The position numbers were made by a program, and so were the translations under genes. Below, piece by piece: positions 50,593 to 59,121 of a stretch of 64,000 nt of DNA (position 1 is the first letter of the stretch; the number at the start of each line of letters is the position of its first letter). The notes beneath the pieces are model-generated. The model did not search any database. It was not told where the DNA came from and worked only from the letters and a program-made list of their open reading frames with translations. Source of the stretch: Schlesneria paludicola DSM 18645 (lineage in GTDB: Bacteria; Planctomycetota; Planctomycetia; Planctomycetales; Planctomycetaceae); contig CAMAYU010000001.1 of NCBI GenBank assembly GCA_945862235.1, forward strand, positions 62,001-126,000. Reading direction: 5' to 3'.

Positions 50593-51582
50593 ATGGCGCG
50601 GTGTTTGGTTACGGGGGGTGCCGGTTTCATCGGTAGCCATCTCACGGAGCGGCTGTTGGAGCTGGGGCACGACGTTGTCGTCCTCGACAATCTTTCGACG
50701 GGTCGCGCGGCGAACATCGTGCATCTCGAAGGCCATGCGCGACTGACGATTCGAGTCGGTTCCATCACCGATCCGGTGTTGTTGGCGGAAGTCACCACCG
50801 GGACCGACGTGATCTATCACATGGCAGCGGCCGTGGGTGTGAAGCTGGTGGCCGATGATCCCGTGCGCACGATTGAGACCAACATCTATCCGACCGAAGT
50901 GCTGCTGCGATTGGCGGCTCAGGGGAAGCAGCGTGTGTTTCTCGCTTCAACCAGCGAGGTCTATGGCAAGAACCCGAAGGAGCGGTGGACGGAAGAGGAT
51001 GACCTGCATTTCGGTCCCACCTCGCGGCCGCGTTGGGCCTACGGATGCTCGAAGGCGATCGACGAGTTCTTGGCGCTGGCCTATTACCGCAAGTTCGGGC
51101 TGAAGGTGGCGATCGGCCGGTTCTTCAATGTCGTCGGGCCGCGACAAGTCGGCCATTACGGCATGGTGATCCCCAGATTCGTCGATCAGGCTTTGAGCGG
51201 CGGTCCCGTCGTGGTCTATGACGATGGCGAGCAAGTCCGCTGCTTCGGTCATGTGCGTGAAGTCGTGGATGCGGTGATCGGCTTGGTCGAAACGCCAGCC
51301 GCCCACGGTTCGGTCTTCAACATTGGCAGCGATGAACCGGTCTCAATTCGTGGCTTGGCGGAAGAGATCATTCGACGAGTCGATCCTCAAATACGCATCG
51401 AGTATCTGCCGTATCGCGACGCGTATGGTGACGACTTCGAGGATGTGCGGCGTCGCGTCCCTGATGTCTCGAAGCTGGCGACCGCCCTCGGCCGGAAGCC
51501 CTCCTTGAAGTTGGGCGAAATCCTCGACGACATCATTCGCTGGAAGCGGTCTCAGCGCGACGGCGGTGGCGTTGCGTCGTGA
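50593..51582 (+). CDS. NAD-dependent nucleotide-sugar epimerase/dehydratase (SDR)
   Basis: The 329-residue protein is an extended SDR enzyme. It has the NAD-binding [10 protein letters not shown] motif at residues 8-17, the ribose-binding DNLSTG, the MAAAVGV segment, the catalytic STSEVYGK and the YGCSK Tyr-Lys pair, and [10 protein letters not shown] as in UDP-glucose 4-epimerases. A C-terminal substrate domain carries [18 protein letters not shown]. The closest subgroups are UDP-glucose/GlcNAc 4-epimerases and UDP-glucuronate decarboxylases; substrate choice is unclear. The start at ATG 50593 lies directly before the NAD motif. It is the first gene after the repeat-rich island and is probably independent of the VWA cluster. 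Confidence 0.9.
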   Translation: MARCLVTGGAGFIGSHLTERLLELGHDVVVLDNLSTGRAANIVHLEGHARLTIRVGSITDPVLLAEVTTGTDVIYHMAAAVGVKLVADDPVRTIETNIYPTEVLLRLAAQGKQRVFLASTSEVYGKNPKERWTEEDDLHFGPTSRPRWAYGCSKAIDEFLALAYYRKFGLKVAIGRFFNVVGPRQVGHYGMVIPRFVDQALSGGPVVVYDDGEQVRCFGHVREVVDAVIGLVETPAAHGSVFNIGSDEPVSIRGLAEEIIRRVDPQIRIEYLPYRDAYGDDFEDVRRRVPDVSKLATALGRKPSLKLGEILDDIIRWKRSQRDGGGVAS

Positions 51583-51771
51583 GGCACGAGGAAGCCCCCC
51601 AGCTTCCGTGGGGGTGTGGTCGTGCTGCGGAGCCGTCGGGGCAGTCATTTTGTGCCGCGCGTCAGGAAGCAGTCCGGTTTCCGATGAGCCACTCTGGGCC
51701 GCAGTGCTCCCACGTTCATCATGCCGTTTGAAAAATACGTAACCAACTCCGTCGCTGCACCAATTCTCACT

Positions 51772-52908
51772 ATGAAACATCTTTCGCCTGTCTCCCGATT
51801 GTTGCTCTTGTTGCCAACGTTCTGGTTGGCGCTGGCCGCTCCGCTTCTCGCCCAGAACGAGTGGGAAGTGAATCCCGAAAGCGAACTGGCGCTGGAACGC
51901 GGCATCGCGTGGCTGGCGCGGACACAGGGGTCGCAAGGGAACTGGGAGTCGAACGATCTTGGGTTGGTCGGGCTTGGGGCGTTGGCCTTTATGTCGGCGG
52001 GGCACATGCCGGGGCGAGGCAAGTACGGCGAGAACGTTGATCGGGCGTTGAAGTACATCGTCAAGAACGCCAAGCCGTCGGGGTTGCTCAACATCGCCGA
52101 TGCTCAGCGAGACCTCTACAACCATGGACTGACGGCCTTCGTTTTGGGGCAGGCTTATGGGATGACCGACGATCCGGCGATTGGCAAGACGCTCGACAAG
52201 GCTCTCAAGTTGATCGCCAACACGCAGTGCGATGATGGCGGCTGGGACTATCGAGCCAAACGGCAACCGCACGGTCACGACCTGAGCATCGTCGTCATGC
52301 AGGCCAAAGCGCTGCGGAGTGCCGTTGATAGCGGGTTTGAAGTGCGCGGCGATGTCATCAAGCTGGCTATTCAATCGGTGCGAGACCACTACAAAGCCGA
52401 CAACGGCGCACGTGGGTTCGACGAACGGGCGAAAGAGGGTGGCGGTCAGTTCACCTACGACGGCAATCGGGGCACGCTGGCGATGTCCGCTTGCGGCGTG
52501 GTCTGTCTCCAAGAGTTCGGCCAGTACGACGACTGGCGGATTCCGAAGAACCTCGACCTGATCTCAAAAGAGATTTCGCGCTTGAAGCCGGTCAAAGGAA
52601 ACGGCGAAGTCCCGTTCGACGCCTATACGCTCTACTACGTCGGCCAGGCGCTCTATCAGTCGGGCGGAGAAAGCTGGCGCACGAACTACCCGCTCCTGCG
52701 AGACCACCTCATCGCCTCGCAACTGCGCAAACCCGAAAACGCCGCCGAAGATGGCTCGTGGCGAGACACCCGCTGGGTCCACGGCAAACAAGGACACCTC
52801 TACGGCACCGCCGTAAGCTGCTTCATCCTCGGAATTCCCAACCGTTACCTTCCCATCCTCCAAGAAGGGAAGATCGAAGGGCTGCGCGAGAAGCTAGGGC
52901 AGAAGTGA
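51772..52908 (+). CDS. Exported prenyltransferase/squalene-cyclase-fold protein
   Basis: From ATG 51772 the protein has 378 residues and a clear signal peptide (SRLLLLLPTFWLALAAPLLAQ). The mature part has QW-like alpha/alpha-barrel repeats typical of the squalene-hopene cyclase and prenyltransferase beta-subunit fold: ALERGIAWLARTQGSQGNW, ALKLIANTQCDDGGWDYR and AYTLYYVGQALYQSGG. The DxDD cyclase motif is absent, so enzymatic cyclisation is unlikely; related planctomycete proteins accompany VWA/BatA clusters. ATG 51721 would add 17 residues before the signal. It is separated from the BatA-like gene by a palindromic repeat. Confidence 0.82.
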   Translation: MKHLSPVSRLLLLLPTFWLALAAPLLAQNEWEVNPESELALERGIAWLARTQGSQGNWESNDLGLVGLGALAFMSAGHMPGRGKYGENVDRALKYIVKNAKPSGLLNIADAQRDLYNHGLTAFVLGQAYGMTDDPAIGKTLDKALKLIANTQCDDGGWDYRAKRQPHGHDLSIVVMQAKALRSAVDSGFEVRGDVIKLAIQSVRDHYKADNGARGFDERAKEGGGQFTYDGNRGTLAMSACGVVCLQEFGQYDDWRIPKNLDLISKEISRLKPVKGNGEVPFDAYTLYYVGQALYQSGGESWRTNYPLLRDHLIASQLRKPENAAEDGSWRDTRWVHGKQGHLYGTAVSCFILGIPNRYLPILQEGKIEGLREKLGQK

Positions 52909-52912
52909 TTTG

Positions 52913-53031
52913 AACCACAGATCACGCGGATGGGCACGGATAAGAGGCCCAAGCCATTGTTCGACGTGACGCTTTTGACTTTGCCTTAATTTGACTTTCA
53001 CTTGTCTGTGCCCATCCGTGAAATCCGTGGT
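52913..53031. repeat. Palindromic repeat (AACCACAGATCACGCGGATGGGC class)
   Basis: AACCACAGATCACGCGGATG (from 52913) pairs with CATCCGTGAAATCCGTGGT (to 53031), with GGGCACGGATAAG / CTTGTCTGTGCC inside. It fills the gap before the BatA-like gene. Confidence 0.88.
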
Positions 53032-53056
53032 AGTACCTCTTGAGCACTGAAGTCTG

Positions 53057-55738
53057 ATGCTGAGTTTCGACGCCAGTTTGTTTGCGATTGCCGGAGCCGT
53101 GGCGGCTGCCGGGCCGATCATCATTCACCTGCTCAACCGACGCCGGTTTCGGACGGTCAGTTGGGCGGCGATGGATTTTCTGCGTGAGGCCCTCGAGCGC
53201 AACCGCAAGATTCTGCACATCCGCGATATTTTGTTATTGGCACTGCGAGTGCTAGCCGTCGTGTTGTTTGGGCTTGTTCTGGCGAGGCCGTTCTTTAAGG
53301 GGTCGGCCGCCGGGGCGATGTGGCATGGCGTGTTGTTGGCCTTCTGTCTGCTGGTCGTGTTTGGATCTGCCATCGGCTGGGCCACGTCGCCGAAGGGGCA
53401 ACGGAAGGGGCTTGGGTTCGGGTTGCTCGGCGGGTTGTTGGTCTCGATCTTCCCGATCATGGGGATGTTGAGAGAAGCACGCTCGGCCGGTGAGTCGGTC
53501 GCGAGTGCGCGGGCTCCCGTGCATGCCGTCGTCGTCGTCGACAACAGCCGCAGTCTCGGAGTCGAAGCACTCGGCGGGACGCTACTCGATCGAGCCAAGG
53601 GGAAGGGGGCCGAGTTTATTGACTCGCTGCCACCCGAAAGCCGCATCACGGTAATTCCGCTCGCCGGTTCGGAGGACCCGTTCACGCTCGACGCCTATCG
53701 CAACAAGGAGGACGCCCGGCGGGTTCTCGACCGCGTGAAGCTGGTCGATGTTGAAGGCAGCATTCGCGCGGGGCTCGAACTGGCGGAACAGGCATGCCAG
53801 CAGGCTCCCGATCTGCCATCGAAGCGTGTCGTTGTGCTGACCGATCTTCAGGCGAATGCGTGGCAGGCGGGAACCCCCACCGAACTGCTGCAACGTCTCT
53901 CCGGCTTGCAGATCGTCAACGTGGCGACGGCTCTGGCGAGCAACGTCTGGGTCTCGGACTTTCATGTGGAGGACGGTCTCGCCAGTGCCGAGGTTCCGTG
54001 TCGATTGCTGGCACGCGTCGAAGCCAGCGGCTCCACCGACAGCGGCTCGGACACGTCGTTTGAAGTCCAAGTAAAACTCCTCATCGACGGAACCGAAGTC
54101 GGCAGTCAGGCGGTCGAATTGTCCCCCGGTCAGGCGCGTGAGATCGAGTTCTCGCACCTGTTCGATGTCCTCGCCGATCCACTCAAACCGAGTTCCGCCG
54201 TCGCCACGCTGGTCGTGCAGTCCGAGTTGCAGTCGACCGACCAGCTTCCCGCCGACAACCAGCAGCAGATCGTCGTTCCGATCGTCGCGTCGCTGCCTGT
54301 CGTGTTCGTCGATCAATACGGCGACGAAGAGAATCTGGAAAAGAACAAAATCGGCGAGACCTATGCCCTCCGCCACCTGATGGCACCGCGGTCGAGCAGT
54401 GACAAATCGCAGCGCCGCCTGATTCACGTCGAGCATGTGCGGCCCGAAGGTCTCACGCAGGAGTTGCTCGAAACCGCACGGCTCGTCGTGATCGCTGGCA
54501 TCGAGAAACCGGATGAGGCTCTCGTTCCTCTGCTTCGCGATTACGTGCAGCAGGGCGGGCCGCTGGTCATTCTCGCGGGAGCCGGTTTCGATCCGGTGGC
54601 TTGGCAGGAGCGGGCGTGGCTCGACGGACAGGGGCTGTTGCCCGCGCCGCTCGATCCCAAGCCGCACGGCGTCACGCCGGAAGAGGCTCCGCAACAGGTG
54701 GTGCCGTTCTATGCCGCGTTCGCGTCGATGCAGCACGATTTCTTTCTTGTCGAGGGAGAGTCCTCGCAGTCGTTGTCGTCGCTGTTTGAAACGACGCCGT
54801 TCTTCAAGGTGGTGCAGGCCGACCTGAGCAAGAGTCTGCTCGACTCGCTCGCCAAGTCCGACGAGAAGCGGTTCACCGACGAGAAGGCGTTTCTCGACGG
54901 ATACTCCGCGCAACAAGCGGCCCGCGCGACGGAGAAGTCGCCCGCCGCGGCCCACAACGCCGACGAAGACCGCAAGTACCGCGAGATCGAACCGGTCTGG
55001 TGGCACTGGCGTTCACCGCTGCCGCTGGTCGACAGGTCGCTCGCGCCGGAGGAGCTTGCCAAACGGAGCCAGCCGCGGGTCCTCGCCACCTACGACACCA
55101 AAGCCCTGCCGTTCGCCATCGAACGCCGCATGGGAGCGGGCCGCGTCGTGATGTTCACCAGCGGAGTCACCTCCAACTGGAACCTGATGCGCGGCTCGGG
55201 CGCGATGTACCTGTACCACCGCGCGTTCTGCCAGTTGATGGAGGGAACGCTTCCCGCGCGAAACTACCTCGCCGGACAAAAGATCACGCTGCCGGTCGAG
55301 CGTCGCGCCGACACGCGGCTGACCGTCGTCCGCCCGTCGGGTTCGCGCGAGCCGCTCAACGTTGACGCTCTCGGGCCGAACGTCTCTGGCGTGACGGTGC
55401 GCCGTCCCGTTCTGGCGGGGACGTACACGATCTCGGCCGAACAAACCGAGACCTTGGCCCCCGGCTCCGCCTCAAACAGACTCGAAGACATCCCGCTCGC
55501 GGTGAACGGCGCGGCGAGCGAATCGAATCTCACGCCGATCGCCGTCGCCGACCTGCAAACCAAACTTGGCCACGACCACGCGCGAGTCCTCACCGCCGAC
55601 GAACCAATCCGCGTCGAAGGAGGCACCCGCCGCGGCCAAGACTTGTGGAAACTGTTCTGTTGGTGCGTGCTCAGTTGTCTGCTGCTGGAGCAACTCGTGC
55701 TGGCTTGGCCAATGTTCGGTAAGAAATCGCAGGCGTGA
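53057..55738 (+). CDS. BatA-like membrane protein with VWA domain
   Basis: The 893-residue protein opens with the aerotolerance-regulator (BatA) N-terminal domain: GPIIIHLLNRRRFRTVSWAAMDFLREALERNRKILHIRDILLLALRVLAVVLFGLVLARP. Further membrane segments follow, then a VWA domain with the metal-site VVVDNSRSLG (DxSxS) and KRVVVLTDLQANAW. The middle holds a ThuA/glutamine-amidotransferase-like region (RLVVIAGIEKPDEALVPLLRDYVQQGGPLVILAGAGF). A C-terminal membrane anchor (LFCWCVLSCLLLEQLVLAWPMF) ends it. Such proteins are membrane scaffolds linked to MoxR ATPases; no moxR gene lies in the window. It probably acts with the next VWA protein. Confidence 0.9.
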   Translation: MLSFDASLFAIAGAVAAAGPIIIHLLNRRRFRTVSWAAMDFLREALERNRKILHIRDILLLALRVLAVVLFGLVLARPFFKGSAAGAMWHGVLLAFCLLVVFGSAIGWATSPKGQRKGLGFGLLGGLLVSIFPIMGMLREARSAGESVASARAPVHAVVVVDNSRSLGVEALGGTLLDRAKGKGAEFIDSLPPESRITVIPLAGSEDPFTLDAYRNKEDARRVLDRVKLVDVEGSIRAGLELAEQACQQAPDLPSKRVVVLTDLQANAWQAGTPTELLQRLSGLQIVNVATALASNVWVSDFHVEDGLASAEVPCRLLARVEASGSTDSGSDTSFEVQVKLLIDGTEVGSQAVELSPGQAREIEFSHLFDVLADPLKPSSAVATLVVQSELQSTDQLPADNQQQIVVPIVASLPVVFVDQYGDEENLEKNKIGETYALRHLMAPRSSSDKSQRRLIHVEHVRPEGLTQELLETARLVVIAGIEKPDEALVPLLRDYVQQGGPLVILAGAGFDPVAWQERAWLDGQGLLPAPLDPKPHGVTPEEAPQQVVPFYAAFASMQHDFFLVEGESSQSLSSLFETTPFFKVVQADLSKSLLDSLAKSDEKRFTDEKAFLDGYSAQQAARATEKSPAAAHNADEDRKYREIEPVWWHWRSPLPLVDRSLAPEELAKRSQPRVLATYDTKALPFAIERRMGAGRVVMFTSGVTSNWNLMRGSGAMYLYHRAFCQLMEGTLPARNYLAGQKITLPVERRADTRLTVVRPSGSREPLNVDALGPNVSGVTVRRPVLAGTYTISAEQTETLAPGSASNRLEDIPLAVNGAASESNLTPIAVADLQTKLGHDHARVLTADEPIRVEGGTRRGQDLWKLFCWCVLSCLLLEQLVLAWPMFGKKSQA

Positions 55739-55744
55739 AGAGTT

Positions 55745-55838
55745 TTGAAACACAGAAACACGGAGGAGGCGATCAATGCGTTTCTCCGTGAATGCTCCCC
55801 GCCTTCTCTTGAAATGAAACACAGCCGCTCTGTGGTAA
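55745..55838. repeat. Degenerate palindromic repeat (CACAGAAACACGGAG class)
   Basis: GAAACACAGAAACACGGAGG on the left and CTCCGTGAATGCTCC / CTCTGTGGT-like sequence on the right form an imperfect palindrome between the two VWA genes. It is related to the CACAGAGACACAGAG elements around the GxxExxY gene. Confidence 0.65.
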
Positions 55839-55851
55839 AGAAAGTTTGACG

Positions 55852-58323
55852 ATGAACTGGACGACGATGATTGGTCGCATGCTGGGCTACGACGATGTGT
55901 CGCGGATCGACGCGGCGCGGGTGTCGTTTGGTTCGGCGTGGGCGCATTCGTCGCCGGCACTGGTGGCGTTTGGTTGTGTCGGACTGGTGGCGTTGTCGTT
56001 TTGGTTCTACCTCCGCTGGCAGGCGCGGGGGCACCGGCCGACTCGACTGGCGCTGGCGGCTCTGCGTGCGGTGGCCCTCTGCCTGTTGTTGCTGATTCTG
56101 TCCGACCCGACGCTCGAACTGACGTTTGTCAGTCAGCCGAAGCCGGTGTTGTGGGTGGTGCTCGACGGCAGCGACAGCATGTCGATCCCCGACGAGTTGC
56201 CCGAGGACGAGCGGACGAGCCTCGCGAAGGCTGTCGATCTGAGCGGCTATCAGGCGACGCAGGCTCCGAAAGACGGAGCCCGTCCCGCGCGGGCCGACTA
56301 TGCACGGGCGCTGCTGGCGAAGAAGGACAAGAACCTCGTCGAGCGGCTGACGAAAACTTTTCGATTGCGCTCGTTCGTGTTTGGAGATGGCGAGGGCGTT
56401 CAATCGCTGAACTCGACCGAGGCACGCGGCGGTGCCGACGAGAAGTCGTCCGTTTCCGGCAGCGAGTTGGCCGGACAGTGGCAGACGGCCGGGACCGTGA
56501 CCGCGTTGGGAGACGCCTTTGAAGATCTGGCCCGCAAACATGCGACGGACAATCTGGCTGGCGTCCTGGTCCTCAGTGACTTCGATCAGAACGCGGGTGC
56601 AGCTCCGTTGGCGGCTGCGAAGAAATTGGGCGTGCCCGTGTTTACCGTCGGCGTCGGACCGCTGACAGCGGTTGATCTGAGTGTCGATCTGCTCGCGCCG
56701 CCCACGATGAAGAAGGCCGAATCGTCCACGATCAGCGTCACCGTCCGGCAGCGTGAATTGGAGAACGCCTCGGTCCACGTGAAGCTGTTCGCTCACCAAC
56801 CGGGCGAGTCGACGAACGGCGAGCCGGTCCGAACGCTGGTCGGTGAGAAGACCGTTACGATCACCGGCTCCAGCGCACCGGTCGAGTTTCCCTACACGCC
56901 CGATGCGACCGGCCGCTTCCTGTTCACGGCTGAAGTCGATCCGGTCGAAGGGGAAGTCGTCACGCAGAACAACAAGGCGGAACGCGAAGTCAAAATCATC
57001 GACGATTTCCTGCGGCTGATGTACGTCGAGTACGAGCCGACGTGGGAATGGCGTTTCGTCAAGGAGGTCTTTCACCGCGACAAGCTGGTTGGTGCGCGCG
57101 GCTTCCGCACGTTCATCCGTTCGGCCGATCCGGTCGTCCGCGAGACGAACGAATTGTTCCTGCCGAACCTCACGCTGCCCCGCAGCCAGTTCTTCGAGAA
57201 CGATGTGATTTTCCTGGGCGATATGCCGGCGACGGCGCTCAGCACGCGCTTCTGTGAGATGACCAAGGAATTTGTGAGTCAGTTCGGCGGGGGGCTCGTC
57301 GTGATGGCGGGGCCGCGGTTCGGACCGGGACAACTGGCCGAGACACCTCTGGCCGACATGCTCCCTGTCGTCGTTGATCCCGATGCGAAACGGCGCGATG
57401 ACAAAGAGTTTCGGCTCACGCTCACGCCGGTCGCCGCACAGTTCGATTTCATGCGGCTCGGGCAGACCGAACAGGACAATCTCAAGGGTTGGAACAACCT
57501 CGGCAAGCTGCCGTGGTATCAGCCGGTGCGACGGATTGAGGCGAAAGGGACTCAGGTTCTGGCCGAGCATCCGACCGACATGTGCGTCGATGGCAAGACG
57601 CCTCAACCGCTGATCGCCGTACGGCAGTATGGCCGCGGTGAAGTCGTCTATGTCGGCTTCAACGAAATGTGGCGGCTGCGGCGTGTCTACGGCGAGGAGT
57701 ACTACCGCCAGTTCTGGGGCCAGCTGATTCATCGGCTTGGTCTCAGCCACGCCCTCGGCAGTCACAAGCGGTTCGTGGTCCGGACGGACCGGCAGCAGTA
57801 CCGCTCGGACGATCAGGTGCTGATCACGGTCGAAGCCTATGACAAGGAGTTCCATCCGCTCGACGAGAAGGACATCCCCGACCGGCGTCTGACGGCGGAA
57901 CTGATCCGCCCCGATCGTGACTCCGACGGTAGCCGCTCACAGATCCTGAGCGTTCCGCAACTGAGGCCCGGCGTGTTCGAGACGCGCGTCCCGGTCTTCA
58001 GCGGGGGAGAGTACCGCCTGCGCGTCAGCGACCCGATCGCGAACGAAGTGGCCGAGATCAACTTCGAAGTGGCCAACGTCTCGGTCGAACGACGCAATCC
58101 AGTGAGAAACGTTTCGCTCCAAAAGAACATCGCCGCCGAAACGGGTGGCAAGGCGTACGAACTGCTCGACGTGGACCGTTTTCCCGATGACTTCTCGCCA
58201 CCGCGACTGAGGGAAACCAGCGTAGAAATCTTTCCACTCTGGAGCACCTGGCTGACGTTCGGCACGGTGATCGGCTTGCTGATGGTAGAATGGTTTGTAA
58301 GGAAACTGGTGAACTTGGCGTGA
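55852..58323 (+). CDS. Large membrane protein with VWA and glutamine-amidotransferase-like domains
   Basis: The 823-residue protein starts at ATG 55852. Two membrane segments occupy residues about 35-90 (VAFGCVGLVALSFWFYLRW; LAALRAVALCLLLLILSDP). A VWA-like domain follows with VLDGSDSMSI (DxSxS metal site) and GVLVLSDFDQN. Then come an Ig-like stretch and a class I glutamine-amidotransferase-like domain (LFLPNLTLP; DVIFLGDMPATALS; FGGGLVVMAGPRFGPGQL) that lacks an obvious catalytic Cys. The last 25 residues are a membrane anchor. It pairs with the preceding BatA-like protein in planctomycete clusters. Function unknown, probably envelope complex assembly. Confidence 0.87.
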   Translation: MNWTTMIGRMLGYDDVSRIDAARVSFGSAWAHSSPALVAFGCVGLVALSFWFYLRWQARGHRPTRLALAALRAVALCLLLLILSDPTLELTFVSQPKPVLWVVLDGSDSMSIPDELPEDERTSLAKAVDLSGYQATQAPKDGARPARADYARALLAKKDKNLVERLTKTFRLRSFVFGDGEGVQSLNSTEARGGADEKSSVSGSELAGQWQTAGTVTALGDAFEDLARKHATDNLAGVLVLSDFDQNAGAAPLAAAKKLGVPVFTVGVGPLTAVDLSVDLLAPPTMKKAESSTISVTVRQRELENASVHVKLFAHQPGESTNGEPVRTLVGEKTVTITGSSAPVEFPYTPDATGRFLFTAEVDPVEGEVVTQNNKAEREVKIIDDFLRLMYVEYEPTWEWRFVKEVFHRDKLVGARGFRTFIRSADPVVRETNELFLPNLTLPRSQFFENDVIFLGDMPATALSTRFCEMTKEFVSQFGGGLVVMAGPRFGPGQLAETPLADMLPVVVDPDAKRRDDKEFRLTLTPVAAQFDFMRLGQTEQDNLKGWNNLGKLPWYQPVRRIEAKGTQVLAEHPTDMCVDGKTPQPLIAVRQYGRGEVVYVGFNEMWRLRRVYGEEYYRQFWGQLIHRLGLSHALGSHKRFVVRTDRQQYRSDDQVLITVEAYDKEFHPLDEKDIPDRRLTAELIRPDRDSDGSRSQILSVPQLRPGVFETRVPVFSGGEYRLRVSDPIANEVAEINFEVANVSVERRNPVRNVSLQKNIAAETGGKAYELLDVDRFPDDFSPPRLRETSVEIFPLWSTWLTFGTVIGLLMVEWFVRKLVNLA

Positions 58324-58336
58324 CGCCTAAGAGGAT

Positions 58337-58523
58337 TTACCACAGAGACACAGAGGCACCGAGAAGGCGAAGGCAGAGAAGGGAAGCGGTGGTGGGCATG
58401 AGCGGCCAAGGCAGAAAGTTCAGGTTGATGTGGAGTGTCGGATTCAACGACCTTCGTTGAATCAAACTTTGCTGCTTGTTTTCTCTGCCTTGTTTCCTCT
58501 GTTCCTCTGTTCCTCTGTGGTTC
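58337..58523. repeat. Palindromic element left of the GxxExxY gene (CACAGAGACACAGAGGCA class)
   Basis: TACCACAGAGACACAGAGGC (from 58338) pairs with the complement-like TTTCTCTGCC...CCTCTGTGGTT (to 58522). The centre holds GATTCAACG-ACCTT-CGTTGAATC. It ends 25 bases before the GxxExxY start. Confidence 0.82.
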
Positions 58524-58547
58524 AATCCCCGCTTGAAGGACACCCAC

Positions 58548-58925
58548 ATGACTGAAGAACGCGACCCGCTGACTCACGCCGTGATTGGTGCCGCGATCGA
58601 AGTTCATCGGGAATGGGGACCAGGGCTGTTGGAGTTGCCCTATCAGAAGAGTATGGAGTTGGAATTGAAGTGGCGTGAGATTCCGTTTGTGGCTCAGCTC
58701 CGATTGCCACTCATCTACAAAGGTGTGTCGCTGGAAGAAGACTATGTCTTGGACCTGTTCGTACAGAAGCAACTTGTCGTCGAACTGAAGGCCGTTGAGA
58801 AACTTCTGCCAATTCATGAGGCTCAATTACTGACCTACATGCGACTGATGAAGGCACCTGTGGGACTGCTGATCAATTTCAATCTGTCGGTACTTAAGGA
58901 TGGCATCAAACGGATGGTGCTTTGA
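58548..58925 (+). CDS. GxxExxY protein (PD-(D/E)XK nuclease superfamily)
   Basis: The 125-residue protein starts at ATG 58548, with GAAGGA upstream. It carries the naming motif GLLELPY (GxxExxY) in VHREWGPGLLELPYQ. The nuclease-like core is DYVLDLFVQKQLVVELKAVEKL (Asp...Glu-x-Lys), followed by HEAQLLTYMRL and LLINFNLSVLKDGIKRMVL. Family members occur in many copies in planctomycete, verrucomicrobial and other genomes; their function is unknown. This copy interrupts the VWA gene cluster and is bracketed by two palindromic elements of the same class, which suggests it moved in together with them. All putative catalytic residues are intact. Confidence 0.9.
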   Translation: MTEERDPLTHAVIGAAIEVHREWGPGLLELPYQKSMELELKWREIPFVAQLRLPLIYKGVSLEEDYVLDLFVQKQLVVELKAVEKLLPIHEAQLLTYMRLMKAPVGLLINFNLSVLKDGIKRMVL

Positions 58926-58930
58926 TTGAC

Positions 58931-59110
58931 TTCACAAAATGAGACACAGACACACAGAGAAGACAAGACCGAGGGAGGATAGGAATTGGCACAGACTTTG
59001 AATGACTCACCTTCCCCTTTTGATGTTGTCGTCCTGAACGCACATCCCTCGGTCTCAGCCTTCGCCTTCTCTCGCCTTTGCTTTCTCTGTGCCTCTGCGT
59101 CTCTGTGGTA
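58931..59110. repeat. Palindromic element right of the GxxExxY gene (CACAGAGACACAGAGGCA class)
   Basis: CACAAAATGAGACACAGACACACAGAGAAG (left arm, from 58933) pairs with CTTTCTCTGTGCCTCTGCGT plus CTCTGTGGT (to 59109). Inside, GACCGAGGGA (58957-58966) and TCCCTCGGTC (59045-59054) are perfect complements. It lies 12 bases before the next gene. Confidence 0.82.
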
Positions 59111-59121
59111 AACCCTCTTCC

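Noticed and set aside
53582-55006. 474-codon minus-strand open frame opposite the BatA-like gene
   Set aside because: Shadow of the forward gene, whose BatA, VWA and membrane motifs are clear.
55264-57855. 863-codon open frame on the minus strand opposite the two VWA genes
   Set aside because: It is antisense to two well-supported genes, has Arg/His/Gln-rich shadow composition and no motifs; long antisense frames are expected at this GC content.
58337-59110. Insertion sequence with a transposase
   Set aside because: The only gene between the palindromes is a 125-residue GxxExxY protein; no transposase motif or clear target duplication was seen. Kept as a candidate mobile unit, not called an IS.
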